Of a stretch of 64,000 nt of DNA, positions 53,967 through 62,761 are shown piece by piece. The notes beneath the pieces are model-generated. The model made no database searches, was not told the DNA's origin, and saw only the letters and a list, made by a program, of their open reading frames with translations. A program made the position numbers and the translations under genes. Source of the stretch: Prado023 sp963818445 (GTDB taxonomy: Bacteria > Actinomycetota > Actinomycetes > S36-B12 > CAIYMF01); assembly GCA_963818445.1 (NCBI GenBank), contig CAWFSG010000019.1, positions 248,001-312,000 of the forward strand. The letters are read 5' to 3'. Numbering within the stretch: the stretch's first letter is position 1; every line of letters starts with the position of its first letter.

Positions 53967-54307
53967 GCCTGGCTGGGGGGCGGCGACTGCAGGGAGGAGG
54001 GGGCCGCGTCGGATTGTGGTGCCAGGGCGTTGTCGCCGGCCGCGGCATCGACGGGCGGGATCGGCGTGGGAGTCGAGATGGCCGGCTGCTGCGCCGGGGG
54101 CAGGGCGACGGGAGCCGCCGCAGGTGCGGCCGACGCGGCGGTGGCCTCCTGGGCTGCCTCGCCGTCGACGAGTCCCTTGGTCTCGGCCTTGAAGATCCGC
54201 AACGAGCGCCCGACACTGCGGGCCGCATCCGGCAGGCGCTTGGCGCCGAAGAGCAGGACGACGACCAGGACGAGGATGAGCAGCTCAGGGCCGCGGATGT
54301 TGGGCAT
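53963..54307 (-). CDS. tatA: Sec-independent translocase TatA
   Basis: A 114-residue TatA. The short N-terminal hydrophobic helix (ELLILVLVVVLLFGAKRLPDAARSVGRSLRIFKAE, FG at the hinge) is followed by an amphipathic helix and a Pro/Ala-rich tail of about 70 residues, longer than usual. It forms the pore-like component. Start ATG at 54307 overlaps nothing and is followed directly by tatC. Confidence 0.96.
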   Translation of the reverse strand: MPNIRGPELLILVLVVVLLFGAKRLPDAARSVGRSLRIFKAETKGLVDGEAAQEATAASAAPAAAPVALPPAQQPAISTPTPIPPVDAAAGDNALAPQSDAAPSSLQSPPPSQA

Positions 54308-54402
54308 GGACCCTCCAGCGTCAGGAACCCGCACTCACGGGATGATCAGAGCGTACGACTGCCGCTGCCCGTTGCCCAATCCGTACCGGTTCGCGTCGCG
54401 GG

Positions 54403-54741
54403 TCAGACCTCCTGGTCGGCCGCCATCACGATGTCGTCGACCGAGGCCAGCCACAGGGCGAAGTCGAGCAGGTCATCACGCGTCATCGGCGTGCAGGTAC
54501 GCTCGATCACCCGCGACTCGAGGTACTCCAGCGGGATGGCGAGGTGATCCACCCGGACCCCCGCACCGGTCAGGAGCTGCACCACGTCCTCGTCTGCGGT
54601 CTTGCAGATGCTGTCGGCGCAGCCAGCGCAGGTGAAGGTGTAGGTGGACCAGCCGAGCTCCCGGGCCACGGTCACCCGCACGTCGGCCGGGACGAGGTCG
54701 ACGTCCCCACATCGTGGGCACGTTGCCTTGATGGTTGTCAT
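54403..54741 (-). CDS. Conserved hypothetical protein with zinc-ribbon, 112 aa
   Basis: Contains CPRCGD near residues 8-13 and CAGCADSICKT near residue 38-48, giving two CxxC knuckles for zinc. The C-terminal half is helical and acidic. Such genes are found near pafB/C and tatA in other actinobacteria, but no function is known to me. ATG at 54741 follows GAGGAGGTGGATGTG. Confidence 0.7.
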   Translation of the reverse strand: MTTIKATCPRCGDVDLVPADVRVTVARELGWSTYTFTCAGCADSICKTADEDVVQLLTGAGVRVDHLAIPLEYLESRVIERTCTPMTRDDLLDFALWLASVDDIVMAADQEV

Positions 54742-54847
54742 CACATCCACCTCCTCGCGCGTTCCTGGATGCCAGTCGCATCGGTGCCCGCCGTCGTGGA
54801 CTTGAGGCCCCGGACGCATCATGTGACCGCGCAGGGTGGTGATGCAA

Positions 54848-56843
54848 CTACTCAGAGCCTCCGCGAGCACCGAATTCCGGGCGGTGGCGGCCCAGCGCAG
54901 CACGGGCGGACGCGATCAGCTCGGTCACGAGCCACTCGGGGTCGCGCAGCACGACGGTCCCCGCGGATCCCAGGACCAGCTGCCGGGCCCAGGTGAAGTG
55001 CCCCACCGGCAACTCGGCACGCACGAGCCCGTCGGGCAGGGCCCACCTGCGGCTGACCGGGTGCCGGTCAAGGAGCGCGGAACCCTCGGCAACGTCCACG
55101 AGCACGACGCGTCCGGTCGATCCCAGGGCCACCGACATCGGCTCGACCTCGGCCGGTGCCTCGATCGAGCGGGCGGGCAGGTCGCTCACGGCGATGGAGC
55201 GGATCCGGTCCACCCGGAACATCCGCAGGCCACCGGCCGAGCGGCAGTAGCCGCGCACATAGCCGTACCCGTCGACCACGACCACCCCCAGTGGGTCGAC
55301 GACCCGACTGGTCACCTCGTCGCGGACGGCCCCGAGGTACGTCATCTCCACGGCCCGCCCGGCGGCCAGGGCCTCCTCGACCGGCGCGACGACCTCCTCG
55401 GGCAGGTCCACGCGGACCGCGAGGACTCCGGGCGCCGGTGCATGCCGCCCGAGGGCAGCAGCCAGCTTGGCGGTCACGGATGCGAGCTCGTCGCTGTCGG
55501 CTCCGCCGGGGACCGTGGCCAGGGCGTTGAGCGCGACGATCAGCGCGAATCCCTCGTCCGGCGTCAGGGTCAGGGGCGCGTCGAGGTCGAGGGCATCGAT
55601 GACCTCGATCCCCCCGCCGTCGTCCCAGTACTGGATGTCGAACAGGGTCCAGTCGTCGGCCCCCGAGGTGATCACCGACCCGAGGTCGGCCAGCAGCTGC
55701 TCCTGCGTGATGCCGAAGTGGTCGGCGGCGTCGGCGACCGGCACGCCGCTGTTGGCCGCCAGCCACGGGACCAGCGCGAGCAGGCGGGCGAACTGCGCCG
55801 TGCCCGGGCCGCCGGCCTGTGCACCGGCAGTCAGCAGACGCCCGGCCCTGGGTGCGGGTGAGGCAAGGCCAGCCACGAATGGCCTGGAGCTGGGCGACGG
55901 CCTCGTCGACGGCCGCCGGCGGCCCGAGGACCCGGGCGGCGGTCCCGTAGGCGAGCACGGAGGAGATCCCGGAGGGTAGGTCATCGACCGGCAGGGCGAC
56001 CAGGTCGTGACCTGCGGCGTCCTGCCCCCGCACCTCGGCCCGCAGCCGCAGGGCCGCTGCAGCGCCCGGTGCCAGCGCCACGTCGAGCATGACCGCGTCG
56101 CGGCGGGCGAACCGTCCGATCGCGTCCGCGGCATCGAATCCCGCGGGCACCTCGTAGGCCTGCCCCGCAGGATCAGGGCGAACCGCCCCCACGATCCGTG
56201 ATGCGCGGAAGACCCGGACCTCGTCCCGGTCGGTGTCGAAGCCCACGACGTACCAGTGCGCGCGCCACCAGACCGTCCCCCACGGTTGGACGTGGCGAAG
56301 CTCGCCCGGCCCGTCCGAGCCCTTGCGGTACGCGAACGTGACGGCCGTCCGCGTGCTGCACGCCTCGATCAGGGGATGCAGTGCCGGGGAGTCCAGGGAG
56401 AGCCCGGCGATCGGCGCCGAGCCCTGCGCCGGCGAGCGCATCCCCAGCTGGGCCTCGACCTTGCGCAGCGCATTGAGGGCCGCGGGTGCCAGGTCAGCGC
56501 GCTGCCACACGCGGGCTGCAAGTCCGAGCACCGCGAGCTCCCCACGGCTCAGGTCCAGCGGTGGCAGCGCCCAGTCACCCTCGATGCGGTACCCGGTGAC
56601 GACGCCGGACGCATCGGTGAGCGTGACCACGGGCACGCCCATGGCGCGCAGCTCGTCCTTGTCGCGCTCGAACATCCGCTCGAAGGCCTCCGGGGAGGCA
56701 TCCGGGCTGTAGCCGCGCACGACAGCACGGATGTGGTCGCGGTCCAGGCCGGTCCGCGTGCCCCGCAGCGCCATCAGCAGGTTGAGCAGGCGCTCGGCCT
56801 TGCTGTAGGGCTGGGCCCCCCCGCCCTCCAGCGGCTCGACCAT
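54848..56843 (-). CDS. pafBC: PafB/PafC WYL-domain regulators, fused or adjacent, frame-disrupted
   Basis: Two consecutive WYL-type proteins in two frames. The PafB half (from 56843) has the winged helix (YSKAERLLNLLMALRGTRTGLDRDHIRAVVRGY, FERDKDELRAMGVPV) and a WYL core (VTFAYRKG, WRAHWYVVGFDTDRDEVRVFRASRI). The PafC half ends at 54848 with ARLLALVPWLAANSGV, a WYL core (EMTYLGAVRDEVTSRVVDPLGVVVVDGYGYVRGYCRSAGGLRMFRVDRI) and the C-terminal domain. The switch at about 55865-55890 has the sense of one extra base. Either a fused pafBC (known from some actinobacteria) or two genes with a lost pafB stop. They activate the DNA-damage response (LexA-independent). Confidence 0.88.
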
Positions 56844-56873
56844 CAGCGAACCTCTAGGGCTGACGCGGGCATG

Positions 56874-57242
56874 TCAACTGGTGACGGCGAGCAGGTCGAT
56901 CACGAAGATCAGGGTCTTGCCCGACAGGGCGTGCCGGCCGTTCTCGCCGTACGCCAGCCGCGGCGGGATGACCAGCTCACGACGGCCGCCCACGCGCATC
57001 CCGGGGATCCCGTCCTGCCACCCCTGGATGAGCCCGGACAGCGGGAAGGTGATCGACTCGCCGCGATCCCAGGAGGCATCGAACTGGTCACCGGTGTCGT
57101 ACTCGACTCCGAGGTAGTGCACCGTCACGCGGGCTCCGGGGACAGCCTCGGTGCCCTCGCCCACGACGATGTCACGGATCACGAGGTCCGTGGGCGCGGG
57201 GCCCTCCGGGAAGTCGATCTCGGGCTTGGTCAGGTCAGCCAT
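56874..57242 (-). CDS. FKBP-type peptidyl-prolyl isomerase
   Basis: A 122-residue cytoplasmic FKBP. VTVHYLGVEYDTGDQFDASWDRGESITFPLSGLIQGWQDGIPGMRVGGRRELVIPPRLAYGENG is the full FKBP core, including Tyr, Phe, Asp, Gln-Gly-Trp and Tyr-Gly pocket residues. It ends KTLIFVIDLLAV. It lies between a second FKBP and pafB/C within the Pup-proteasome operon. Confidence 0.95.
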   Translation of the reverse strand: MADLTKPEIDFPEGPAPTDLVIRDIVVGEGTEAVPGARVTVHYLGVEYDTGDQFDASWDRGESITFPLSGLIQGWQDGIPGMRVGGRRELVIPPRLAYGENGRHALSGKTLIFVIDLLAVTS

Positions 57243-57272
57243 GGGGTTCCTCTCGGGTCGGTGGACCGCCGA

Positions 57273-57883
57273 TCAGGCGGCGGGAGTCTGCTCGATCAGG
57301 TCGACGACGAAGACCAGGGTCTCCCCGGGGGCGATGTCCGCGCCCGCACCGGCGTCGCCGTATGCGAGCTCAGCCGGGATGACCAGCAGGCGCCGACCAC
57401 CGGGCTGCATGCCGACCAGGCCCTGGGACCACCCCTGGATCACGCCATCGAGGCCGAAGGTCAGAGGCTCCCCGCGCTGCCAGGAGGAGTCGAAGATCTG
57501 CCCCGACTGCTGCCCGACCCCGACGTAGTTCACGGTCACGGTGGCGCCGGGGGCGACCGGGTCGCCCTGGCCGAGGTAGACATCGGCGACAGCCAGCTCG
57601 GTCGCGGGGGCGAAGTCGGCTGCCAGCTCGATCGTGGGCTCGGAATCCTTCGCACCCGTGACCGTGACGCCCACGCACTCGTAGGAGTCCTCCGAGTCGG
57701 ACCCCGCCGGGCAGGCGGTCTCCGGGGCCGGCAGGGCCGGGGATGTGGCCACGGGCGCGGTCGGGTCGGGCGTCGAGGCGGCCTCGCCGCCATCCGAGCC
57801 GGTCCAGCAGCCCGCGAGCAGCGCGAGACCAGCGACGACGCAGGACTCAGGGTGCGCACGGGGGCAGTGGTTCGGCGATTCAC
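57273..57883 (-). CDS. FKBP-type isomerase lipoprotein, frame-disrupted near its start
   Basis: The FKBP core is clear (VTVNYVGVGQQSGQIFDSSWQRGEPLTFGLDGVIQGWSQGLVGMQPGGRRLLVIPAELAYGD). Upstream in the same frame is a lipobox LLAGC (Cys codon 57807-57809) preceded by VVAGLA, but no start codon occurs before a stop. A GTG at 57883 in the neighbouring frame gives NRRTTAPVRTLSPA, a good n-region. Joining them requires one missing base between about 57840 and 57850. If so, it is a lipoprotein on the outer face of the membrane, helping fold exported proteins. Confidence 0.75.
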
Positions 57884-57928
57884 CCGGCGAACTCTAGTTG
57901 CCATGCCTGCCGACGCCGAAATCGCGGG

Positions 57929-59307
57929 TCACATCGAGTCGATGAGTCGCTGCACCCGCTCGTCGACGGCCTTGAACGGGTCCTTGCACAGCACGGTGCG
58001 CTGCGCCTGGTCGTTGAGCTTGAGGTGGACCCAGTCGACGGTGAAGTCCCGCCGGGCGGCCGTGGCGGCCGTGATGAACTCCCCACGCAGGCGGGCGCGG
58101 GTGGTCTGCGGCGGCGTGGACTTCGCGGCGAAGACCTCGATGTCGGTGCCCACGGTCGCGGCCATCCCCTTGGCCTCCAGCAGGTTGAACAGGCCCCGGG
58201 TGCGCGAGATGTCGTGGTAGGCCAGGTCCAGCTGGGCGATCCGCGGCGAGCTCCACGACAGGTCGTGGCGGTCGATGTAGCGCTGGAGGAGCCGGTGCTT
58301 GATCACCCAGTCGATCTCGGTGTCGACCGCCCCGAGGTCATCGGTGGAGACGGCCGTGAGGGTGCGCCGCCACAGGTCCAGGACCCGGGCGTACACCGGC
58401 ACCGCGGCCAGGCCGCTGCTCTGGGCGAACAGCTCCACGCGTTCCAGGTAGTCGGCCTGGATCTGCCAGGCCGAGAGCATCCGACCGTTGGCCAGCCGGA
58501 CCGCGCGGGACCCGGTGAGGTCGTGGCTGATCTCCCGGATCGCCCGGATGGGGTTCTCCAGGGTGTGGTCGCGGATGCTGACCCCGGACTCGAGCATCCG
58601 CAGGACCAGGTCGGCGCTGCCGACCTTGAGCAGGGTGGTCGTCTGGCTCATGTTGGAGTCCCCGACGATCACGTGCAGCCGCCGATACCGCTCGGCGTCC
58701 GCGTGCGGCTCGTCACGGGTGTTGATGATCGGCCGGGAGCGGGTCGTCGCCGAGGACACGCCCTCCCAGATGTGCTCGGCGCGCTGGCTCAGGCAGAAGG
58801 TGGTGCCGCGCGGGGTCGGCAGCACCTTGCCCGCCCCGGCGATCAGCTGCCGAGTGACCAGGAAGGGGATCAGGGCGTCGGAGACCTTGGAGAACTCCCC
58901 CATGCGCCCGATCAGGTAGTTCTCGTGGCATCCGTAGGAGTTGCCGGCCGAGTCCGTGTTGTTCTTGAACAGGTAGATCTCGCCGTCGATGCCCTCCTCC
59001 CCCAGGCGTCGCTGCGCGTCGGCCACGAGGCCCTCGACGATCCGCTCGCCGGCCCGGTCGTGGATGACCAGCTCGCGCAAGGTTGTCGCACTCGCCGGTG
59101 GCGTACTCCGGGTGGCTGCCCACGTCGAGGTAGAGCCGCGCGCCGTTGCGCAGGAACACGTTCGAGCTGCGACCCCAGGCCACCACCCGTCCGGAAGAGG
59201 TAGCGCGCCACCTCGTCGGGGCTCAGCCTGCGCTGGCCCCGGAACGTGCACGTGACCCCGTACTCGGTCTCGATGCCGTAGATCCGCCGGCCGAGCGGAT
59301 CAACCAT
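57929..59307 (-). CDS. pafA: Pup-protein ligase PafA, two frame breaks
   Basis: Attaches Pup to substrate lysines using ATP. The start ATG at 59307 gives RRIYGIETEYGVTC (GIETE, ATP/Mg site). Two breaks follow: near 59190 (YLFR then VVAWGRSSNVFLRNGARLYLD) and near 59079-59080 (ECDNL then RELVIHDRAGERIVEG), each the sense of one extra base. After that the frame is intact to 57929, with YLFKNNTDSAGNSYGCHENYL and SRPIINTRDEPHAD, then the C-terminal domain. Restored length about 457 residues, normal for PafA. Overlaps the prcA stop by eight bases. Confidence 0.93.
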
Positions 59308-60013
59308 CGGCGAGCTCGCGCAGCCGGTCCGGGCCGATCCGGCGGAACGTGCGGCGGGGACGGTCGCGCTGGAGCAGGGCGACCTCGAGCTGGGCCAGGG
59401 GCACATCGCGCGGTCCGGTCGCACCCGTGGGTGCGCCGGCGGGAGCCGAGCGCCCGAGCGCGGCGATGGCCAGGCGGACGCCCTGGCCGAGGGTCATCCC
59501 CTCCACCCAGTTGTCGGTCAGGTGAGCGGCGATCGAGTCCGAGGATCCGCCCATCGCGACGAACCCGTGCTCGTCGGCGACCGACCCGTCGAAGGTCAGC
59601 CGGTAGATCTGGTCGTCGGCGACCTCGGCGCCCACCTCGGCGACCACGAGCTCCACCTCGTAGGGCTTGGCCGCCTCGGTGAAGATGGTGCCCAGGGTCT
59701 GGGCGTAGGCGTTGGCCAGGCTGCGGCCCGTGACGTCGCGGCGGTCGTAGGCGTAGCCGCGCATGTCGGCCAGGCGGACGCCGGCCACGCGCAGGTTCTC
59801 GAACTCGTTGTACTTGCCGACCGCCGCGAAGCCGATGCGGTCGTAGATCTCGCTGATCTTGTGCAGGGCGCGCGACGGGTTCTCGGCGACCAGCAGGATG
59901 CCCTCGGCCACCTGCAGCACGACGACGCTGCGGCCCCGGGCGATCCCCTTGCGGGCATAGTCGGCCTTGTCCTTGATCAGCTGCTCGGGTGAGACGTAGA
60001 ACGGCATGCTCAC
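59300..60013 (-). CDS. prcA: 20S proteasome alpha subunit
   Basis: A 237-residue alpha-type subunit of the 20S core. Starts FYVSPEQLIKDKADYARKGIARGRSVVVLQ, the typical N-terminal gate region, then AVGKYNEFENLRVAGVRLADMRGYAYDRRDVTGRSLANAYAQTLG. It ends without the penultimate HbYX-binding tail of the ATPase (that belongs to ARC). It lies four bases after prcB and overlaps pafA. Confidence 0.97.
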   Translation of the reverse strand: MSMPFYVSPEQLIKDKADYARKGIARGRSVVVLQVAEGILLVAENPSRALHKISEIYDRIGFAAVGKYNEFENLRVAGVRLADMRGYAYDRRDVTGRSLANAYAQTLGTIFTEAAKPYEVELVVAEVGAEVADDQIYRLTFDGSVADEHGFVAMGGSSDSIAAHLTDNWVEGMTLGQGVRLAIAALGRSAPAGAPTGATGPRDVPLAQLEVALLQRDRPRRTFRRIGPDRLRELADG

Positions 60014-60017
60014 GATG

Positions 60018-60845
60018 TCACTCCCCCATCCGTGCCACGGGACCGTCGGGTCGCTGCATGCGGCGGTCGACGACTGCCTGGCAGATCCGTTCCAGCTCGG
60101 TCGGGTCGACCCGCCGGAACCCGTCCGCGTCCACGACGGCGACCACGGGGAAGATCTTGCGGGCCAGATCCGGGCCTCCGGTGGCGGAGTCGTCGTCGGC
60201 GGCGTCGTAGAGCGCCTCCACGCACACCTCGACGGCCTGGGTCTCGGGCATGCCCTGGGTGTAGAGCTTCTTCAGGGCACCGCGGGCGAACATCGATCCG
60301 GACCCGACGGAGTAGAAGTCGTGCTCCTCGTAGCGCCCCCCGGTGACGTCGTAGGAGAAGATCCGCCCGGTGCTGCGGGCCAGGTCGTACCCGGCGAGCA
60401 TCGGCACGGCGGCCAGGCCCTGCATCGCCAGGCCGAGGTTGGAGCGCAGCAGGGAGGCGAGCCGGTTGGCCTTGCCGTCCAGTGACAGCGAGGAGCCCTC
60501 GATCTTCTCGTAGTGCTCGAGCTCCACCTGGAACAGGCGCACGAGCTCGATGGCGATCCCGGCCGACCCGGCGATGCCGATGCACGCGTGCTCGTCGGCG
60601 GGGAACACCTTCTCGATGGTGCGCTGGGCGATGACGTTGCCCATGGTCGCCCGGCGGTCACCGGCCATGACCACGCCGTTGGCCCAGGTGGCCGCGACGA
60701 TCGTGGTCCCGTGGGGGGCGTCGATCGAGCCAGTCCCGGTGTGGCCCAGATGGCCGAGCAGGTCAGGTCGGTGTTGGGCGAGGAACTGGGCGAACGAGGC
60801 CTCCCCGACCATCGAGAAGGCGGACGTCAGGGGGCTGTCGGTCAC
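60018..60845 (-). CDS. prcB: 20S proteasome beta subunit
   Basis: A 275-residue precursor of the catalytic beta subunit. After a 46-residue propeptide, cleavage in HG-TTIVAATW exposes Thr47 (mature Thr1). The catalytic Lys lies in VVMAGDRRATMGN-region (Lys33 counterpart is replaced by Arg/Lys context: GDRRAT), and the GSGSMFARGALKKLY loop is typical. Its start directly follows the pup stop, so it is co-transcribed. Confidence 0.97.
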   Translation of the reverse strand: MTDSPLTSAFSMVGEASFAQFLAQHRPDLLGHLGHTGTGSIDAPHGTTIVAATWANGVVMAGDRRATMGNVIAQRTIEKVFPADEHACIGIAGSAGIAIELVRLFQVELEHYEKIEGSSLSLDGKANRLASLLRSNLGLAMQGLAAVPMLAGYDLARSTGRIFSYDVTGGRYEEHDFYSVGSGSMFARGALKKLYTQGMPETQAVEVCVEALYDAADDDSATGGPDLARKIFPVVAVVDADGFRRVDPTELERICQAVVDRRMQRPDGPVARMGE

Positions 60846-61037
60846 CTACTGGCCGCCCTTCTGGACGAAGCCCCGGACGAACTCCTCGGCGTTCTCCTCG
60901 AGGACGTCGTCGATCTCGTCGAGCAGCGCATCGACATCGGCATCGAGGGCCTCCTTGCGTGCCGACGGGGCGGGGGCTGGCGCCACCTCCGGCTCGTCAT
61001 CGGGCCGCGCCTTCTGGTGCTCACTGGACTGGCTCAC
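60846..61037 (-). CDS. pup: Prokaryotic ubiquitin-like protein Pup
   Basis: A 63-residue disordered tag ending Gly-Gly-Gln, the form that Dop must deamidate to Gly-Gly-Glu before PafA can use it. The helix segment LDADVDALLDEIDDVLEENAEEFVRGFVQKGGQ is the ARC-binding and C-terminal part. The start codon at 61037 is GTG, with GAGGAGG upstream. It lies between dop (about 97 bases upstream) and prcB. Confidence 0.97.
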   Translation of the reverse strand: MSQSSEHQKARPDDEPEVAPAPAPSARKEALDADVDALLDEIDDVLEENAEEFVRGFVQKGGQ

Positions 61038-61064
61038 GTGGTCCTCCTCATCGCGTCACGACCG

Positions 61065-61076
61065 ACACTAGTGCCG
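61065..61076 (-). promoter_or_regulatory. Palindrome with -10 TAGTGT upstream of pup
   Basis: CACTAGTG (61066-61073) is an eight-base palindrome inside a near-palindrome; on the - strand it contains TAGTGT, a TANNNT -10 that could serve the pup-prcBA-pafA operon. Confidence 0.4.
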
Positions 61077-61134
61077 ATCGCTGGGCCCCACACGCCGACC
61101 CGGCCCCAGTCGCCGTGGCGTGCCGCGGAGGGAC

Positions 61135-62646
61135 TCAGTGCCCGCCGAGCGCCGCGACGAGCGCGCCCACCCCGTCCACGGACCCCATCAGGTCCCCGAC
61201 GTGCCCCTGGGTGCCCCGCAGGGGGTCCGGCGTGGGCACCCGGACCAGCGATGCGCGCCCCGGGACGTCGAAGATGACCGAGTCCCACGAGGCGGCAGCG
61301 ACGTGGTCCCCGAACCGCCGGACGCACTCGCCCCGGAACCACGCGCGGGTGTCGGTGGGCGGATCCACGACGGCACGGGCGACCCCGGCGTCCGTGGTGA
61401 TCCGGCGCAGGGACCCGCGCTGCTCCAGCCGGAAGGCCAGGCCCTTCTCCGCGCGGGTGTCGGCGTACTGCAGGTCGATGGCCGCCATGCGCGGCGCCGA
61501 CCAGTCCAGCCCGTCGCGGCGGCGGTACCCGTCGAGCAGCGCGAGCTTGGCGACCCAGTCGAGCCGGTCGGACAGCGCTCGCGGCTCGACGGCCAGCCCG
61601 GCCAGGACCTCCGCCCAGAGGTCCAGCACCTCCGCGGTGCGCGGATCGGTGCCGCCCGGCTGTCCCGCGCAGTGGACGCGGGCGGCCTCGAGGTACGCCT
61701 GCTGGATCTCCAGGGCGGTCAGCGGGGCCCGCCGCAGGCACTCCAGGGGTGCTGCCAGGGACAGGTCGTGGGACACCCGGTGCATCGCGGCCACGGGGTT
61801 GGCCAGATCGATGCCGAGGTTGGGCCCACCGGCCTCGATCATCGACAGCACGATCGCCGTGGTGCCCAGCTTGAGCAGGGTGGCGGTCTCCGAGAGGTTG
61901 GCGTCGCCCACGATGACGTGCAGGCGCCGCCAGAGCGCGGGGTCGGCGTGCGGCTCGTCGCGGGTGTTGATGATGGGCCGCTTGAGGGTGGTCTCCAGCC
62001 CGACCTCCACCTCGAAGAAGTCCGCACGGCTGGAGAGCTGGAACCCAGCGCGCCGGCCGTCCTGCCCGATCCCCACCCGGCCGGCGCCGGTGAACACCTG
62101 GCGGGTCACGAAGAACGGGATCAGCGCGTCCACGACGGCCCGGAACGGCGTCCGGCGGTCCATCAGGTAGTTCTCGTGGGTCCCGTACGACGCGCCCTTG
62201 CCGTCGGTGTTGTTCTTGTAGAGCACGATCTCGTGCCCCCCGGGCATGCCCGCGGCGGCGCGGGCGGCCTCGGCGGCGATCTGCATCCCGGCCCGGTCCC
62301 ACAGGACCGCGTCCCATGGATTGGTGACCTCCGGGCTGGAGTACTCCGGGTGGGCATGGTCCACGTAGAGCCGCGCCCCGTTGGTGAGCACCACGTTGGC
62401 GGTGCTGGTGTCGTCGGTCAGCTGCGTGGGGTCGGCCTCGGCACGGGTCATGTCGAACCCACGGGCGTCGCGCAGCGGCGACTCCTCGTCGTAGTCCCAG
62501 CGCTGGGCCAGCGCCCCGCTGCGACCGGCCATGACCGCGTGGGCGTTCACGACCAGCCCCGACATGCGCACGGGATTGGCGTTCGGGTGGCCCGGGTGGC
62601 TGATGCCGAACTCGGTCTCCAGCCCCATCACCCGGTGCACCGACAT
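61135..62646 (-). CDS. dop: Pup deamidase/depupylase Dop
   Basis: A 503-residue homologue of PafA that converts Pup-Gln to Pup-Glu and removes Pup from substrates. VMGLETEFGISHPGHPNANPVRMSG is the start, then ESPLRDARGFD (the Dop-loop region), TNGARLYVDHAHPEYSSPEV, VLYKNNTDGKGASYGTHENYLMDR and RPIINTRDEPHAD. The catalytic Asp in the DxHxEYSS region is present. It is upstream of pup on the same strand. In most actinobacteria the ATPase gene arc/mpa is next to dop; here a ptsG-type gene follows instead. Confidence 0.96.
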   Translation of the reverse strand: MSVHRVMGLETEFGISHPGHPNANPVRMSGLVVNAHAVMAGRSGALAQRWDYDEESPLRDARGFDMTRAEADPTQLTDDTSTANVVLTNGARLYVDHAHPEYSSPEVTNPWDAVLWDRAGMQIAAEAARAAAGMPGGHEIVLYKNNTDGKGASYGTHENYLMDRRTPFRAVVDALIPFFVTRQVFTGAGRVGIGQDGRRAGFQLSSRADFFEVEVGLETTLKRPIINTRDEPHADPALWRRLHVIVGDANLSETATLLKLGTTAIVLSMIEAGGPNLGIDLANPVAAMHRVSHDLSLAAPLECLRRAPLTALEIQQAYLEAARVHCAGQPGGTDPRTAEVLDLWAEVLAGLAVEPRALSDRLDWVAKLALLDGYRRRDGLDWSAPRMAAIDLQYADTRAEKGLAFRLEQRGSLRRITTDAGVARAVVDPPTDTRAWFRGECVRRFGDHVAAASWDSVIFDVPGRASLVRVPTPDPLRGTQGHVGDLMGSVDGVGALVAALGGH

Positions 62647-62690
62647 GGGCCCCAGCATAGGCCGGGCACCGGGACGCCCCGGGCACACAT

Positions 62691-62725
62691 CGAGGGCGGG
62701 GCTCCCTGCGGAGCACCCGCCCTCG
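62691..62725 (-). terminator. Strong hairpin terminator after ptsG
   Basis: CGAGGGCGGG and CCCGCCCTCG, enclosing GCTCC-CTGC-GGAGC with one bulged A, give a 15-base-pair stem. It lies about 36 bases beyond the ptsG stop and before dop on the same strand, so it should limit read-through into dop. Confidence 0.75.
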
Positions 62726-62761
62726 ACGGTCAACCTGTTCAGTTGTGGGTGGGGTCGATCC

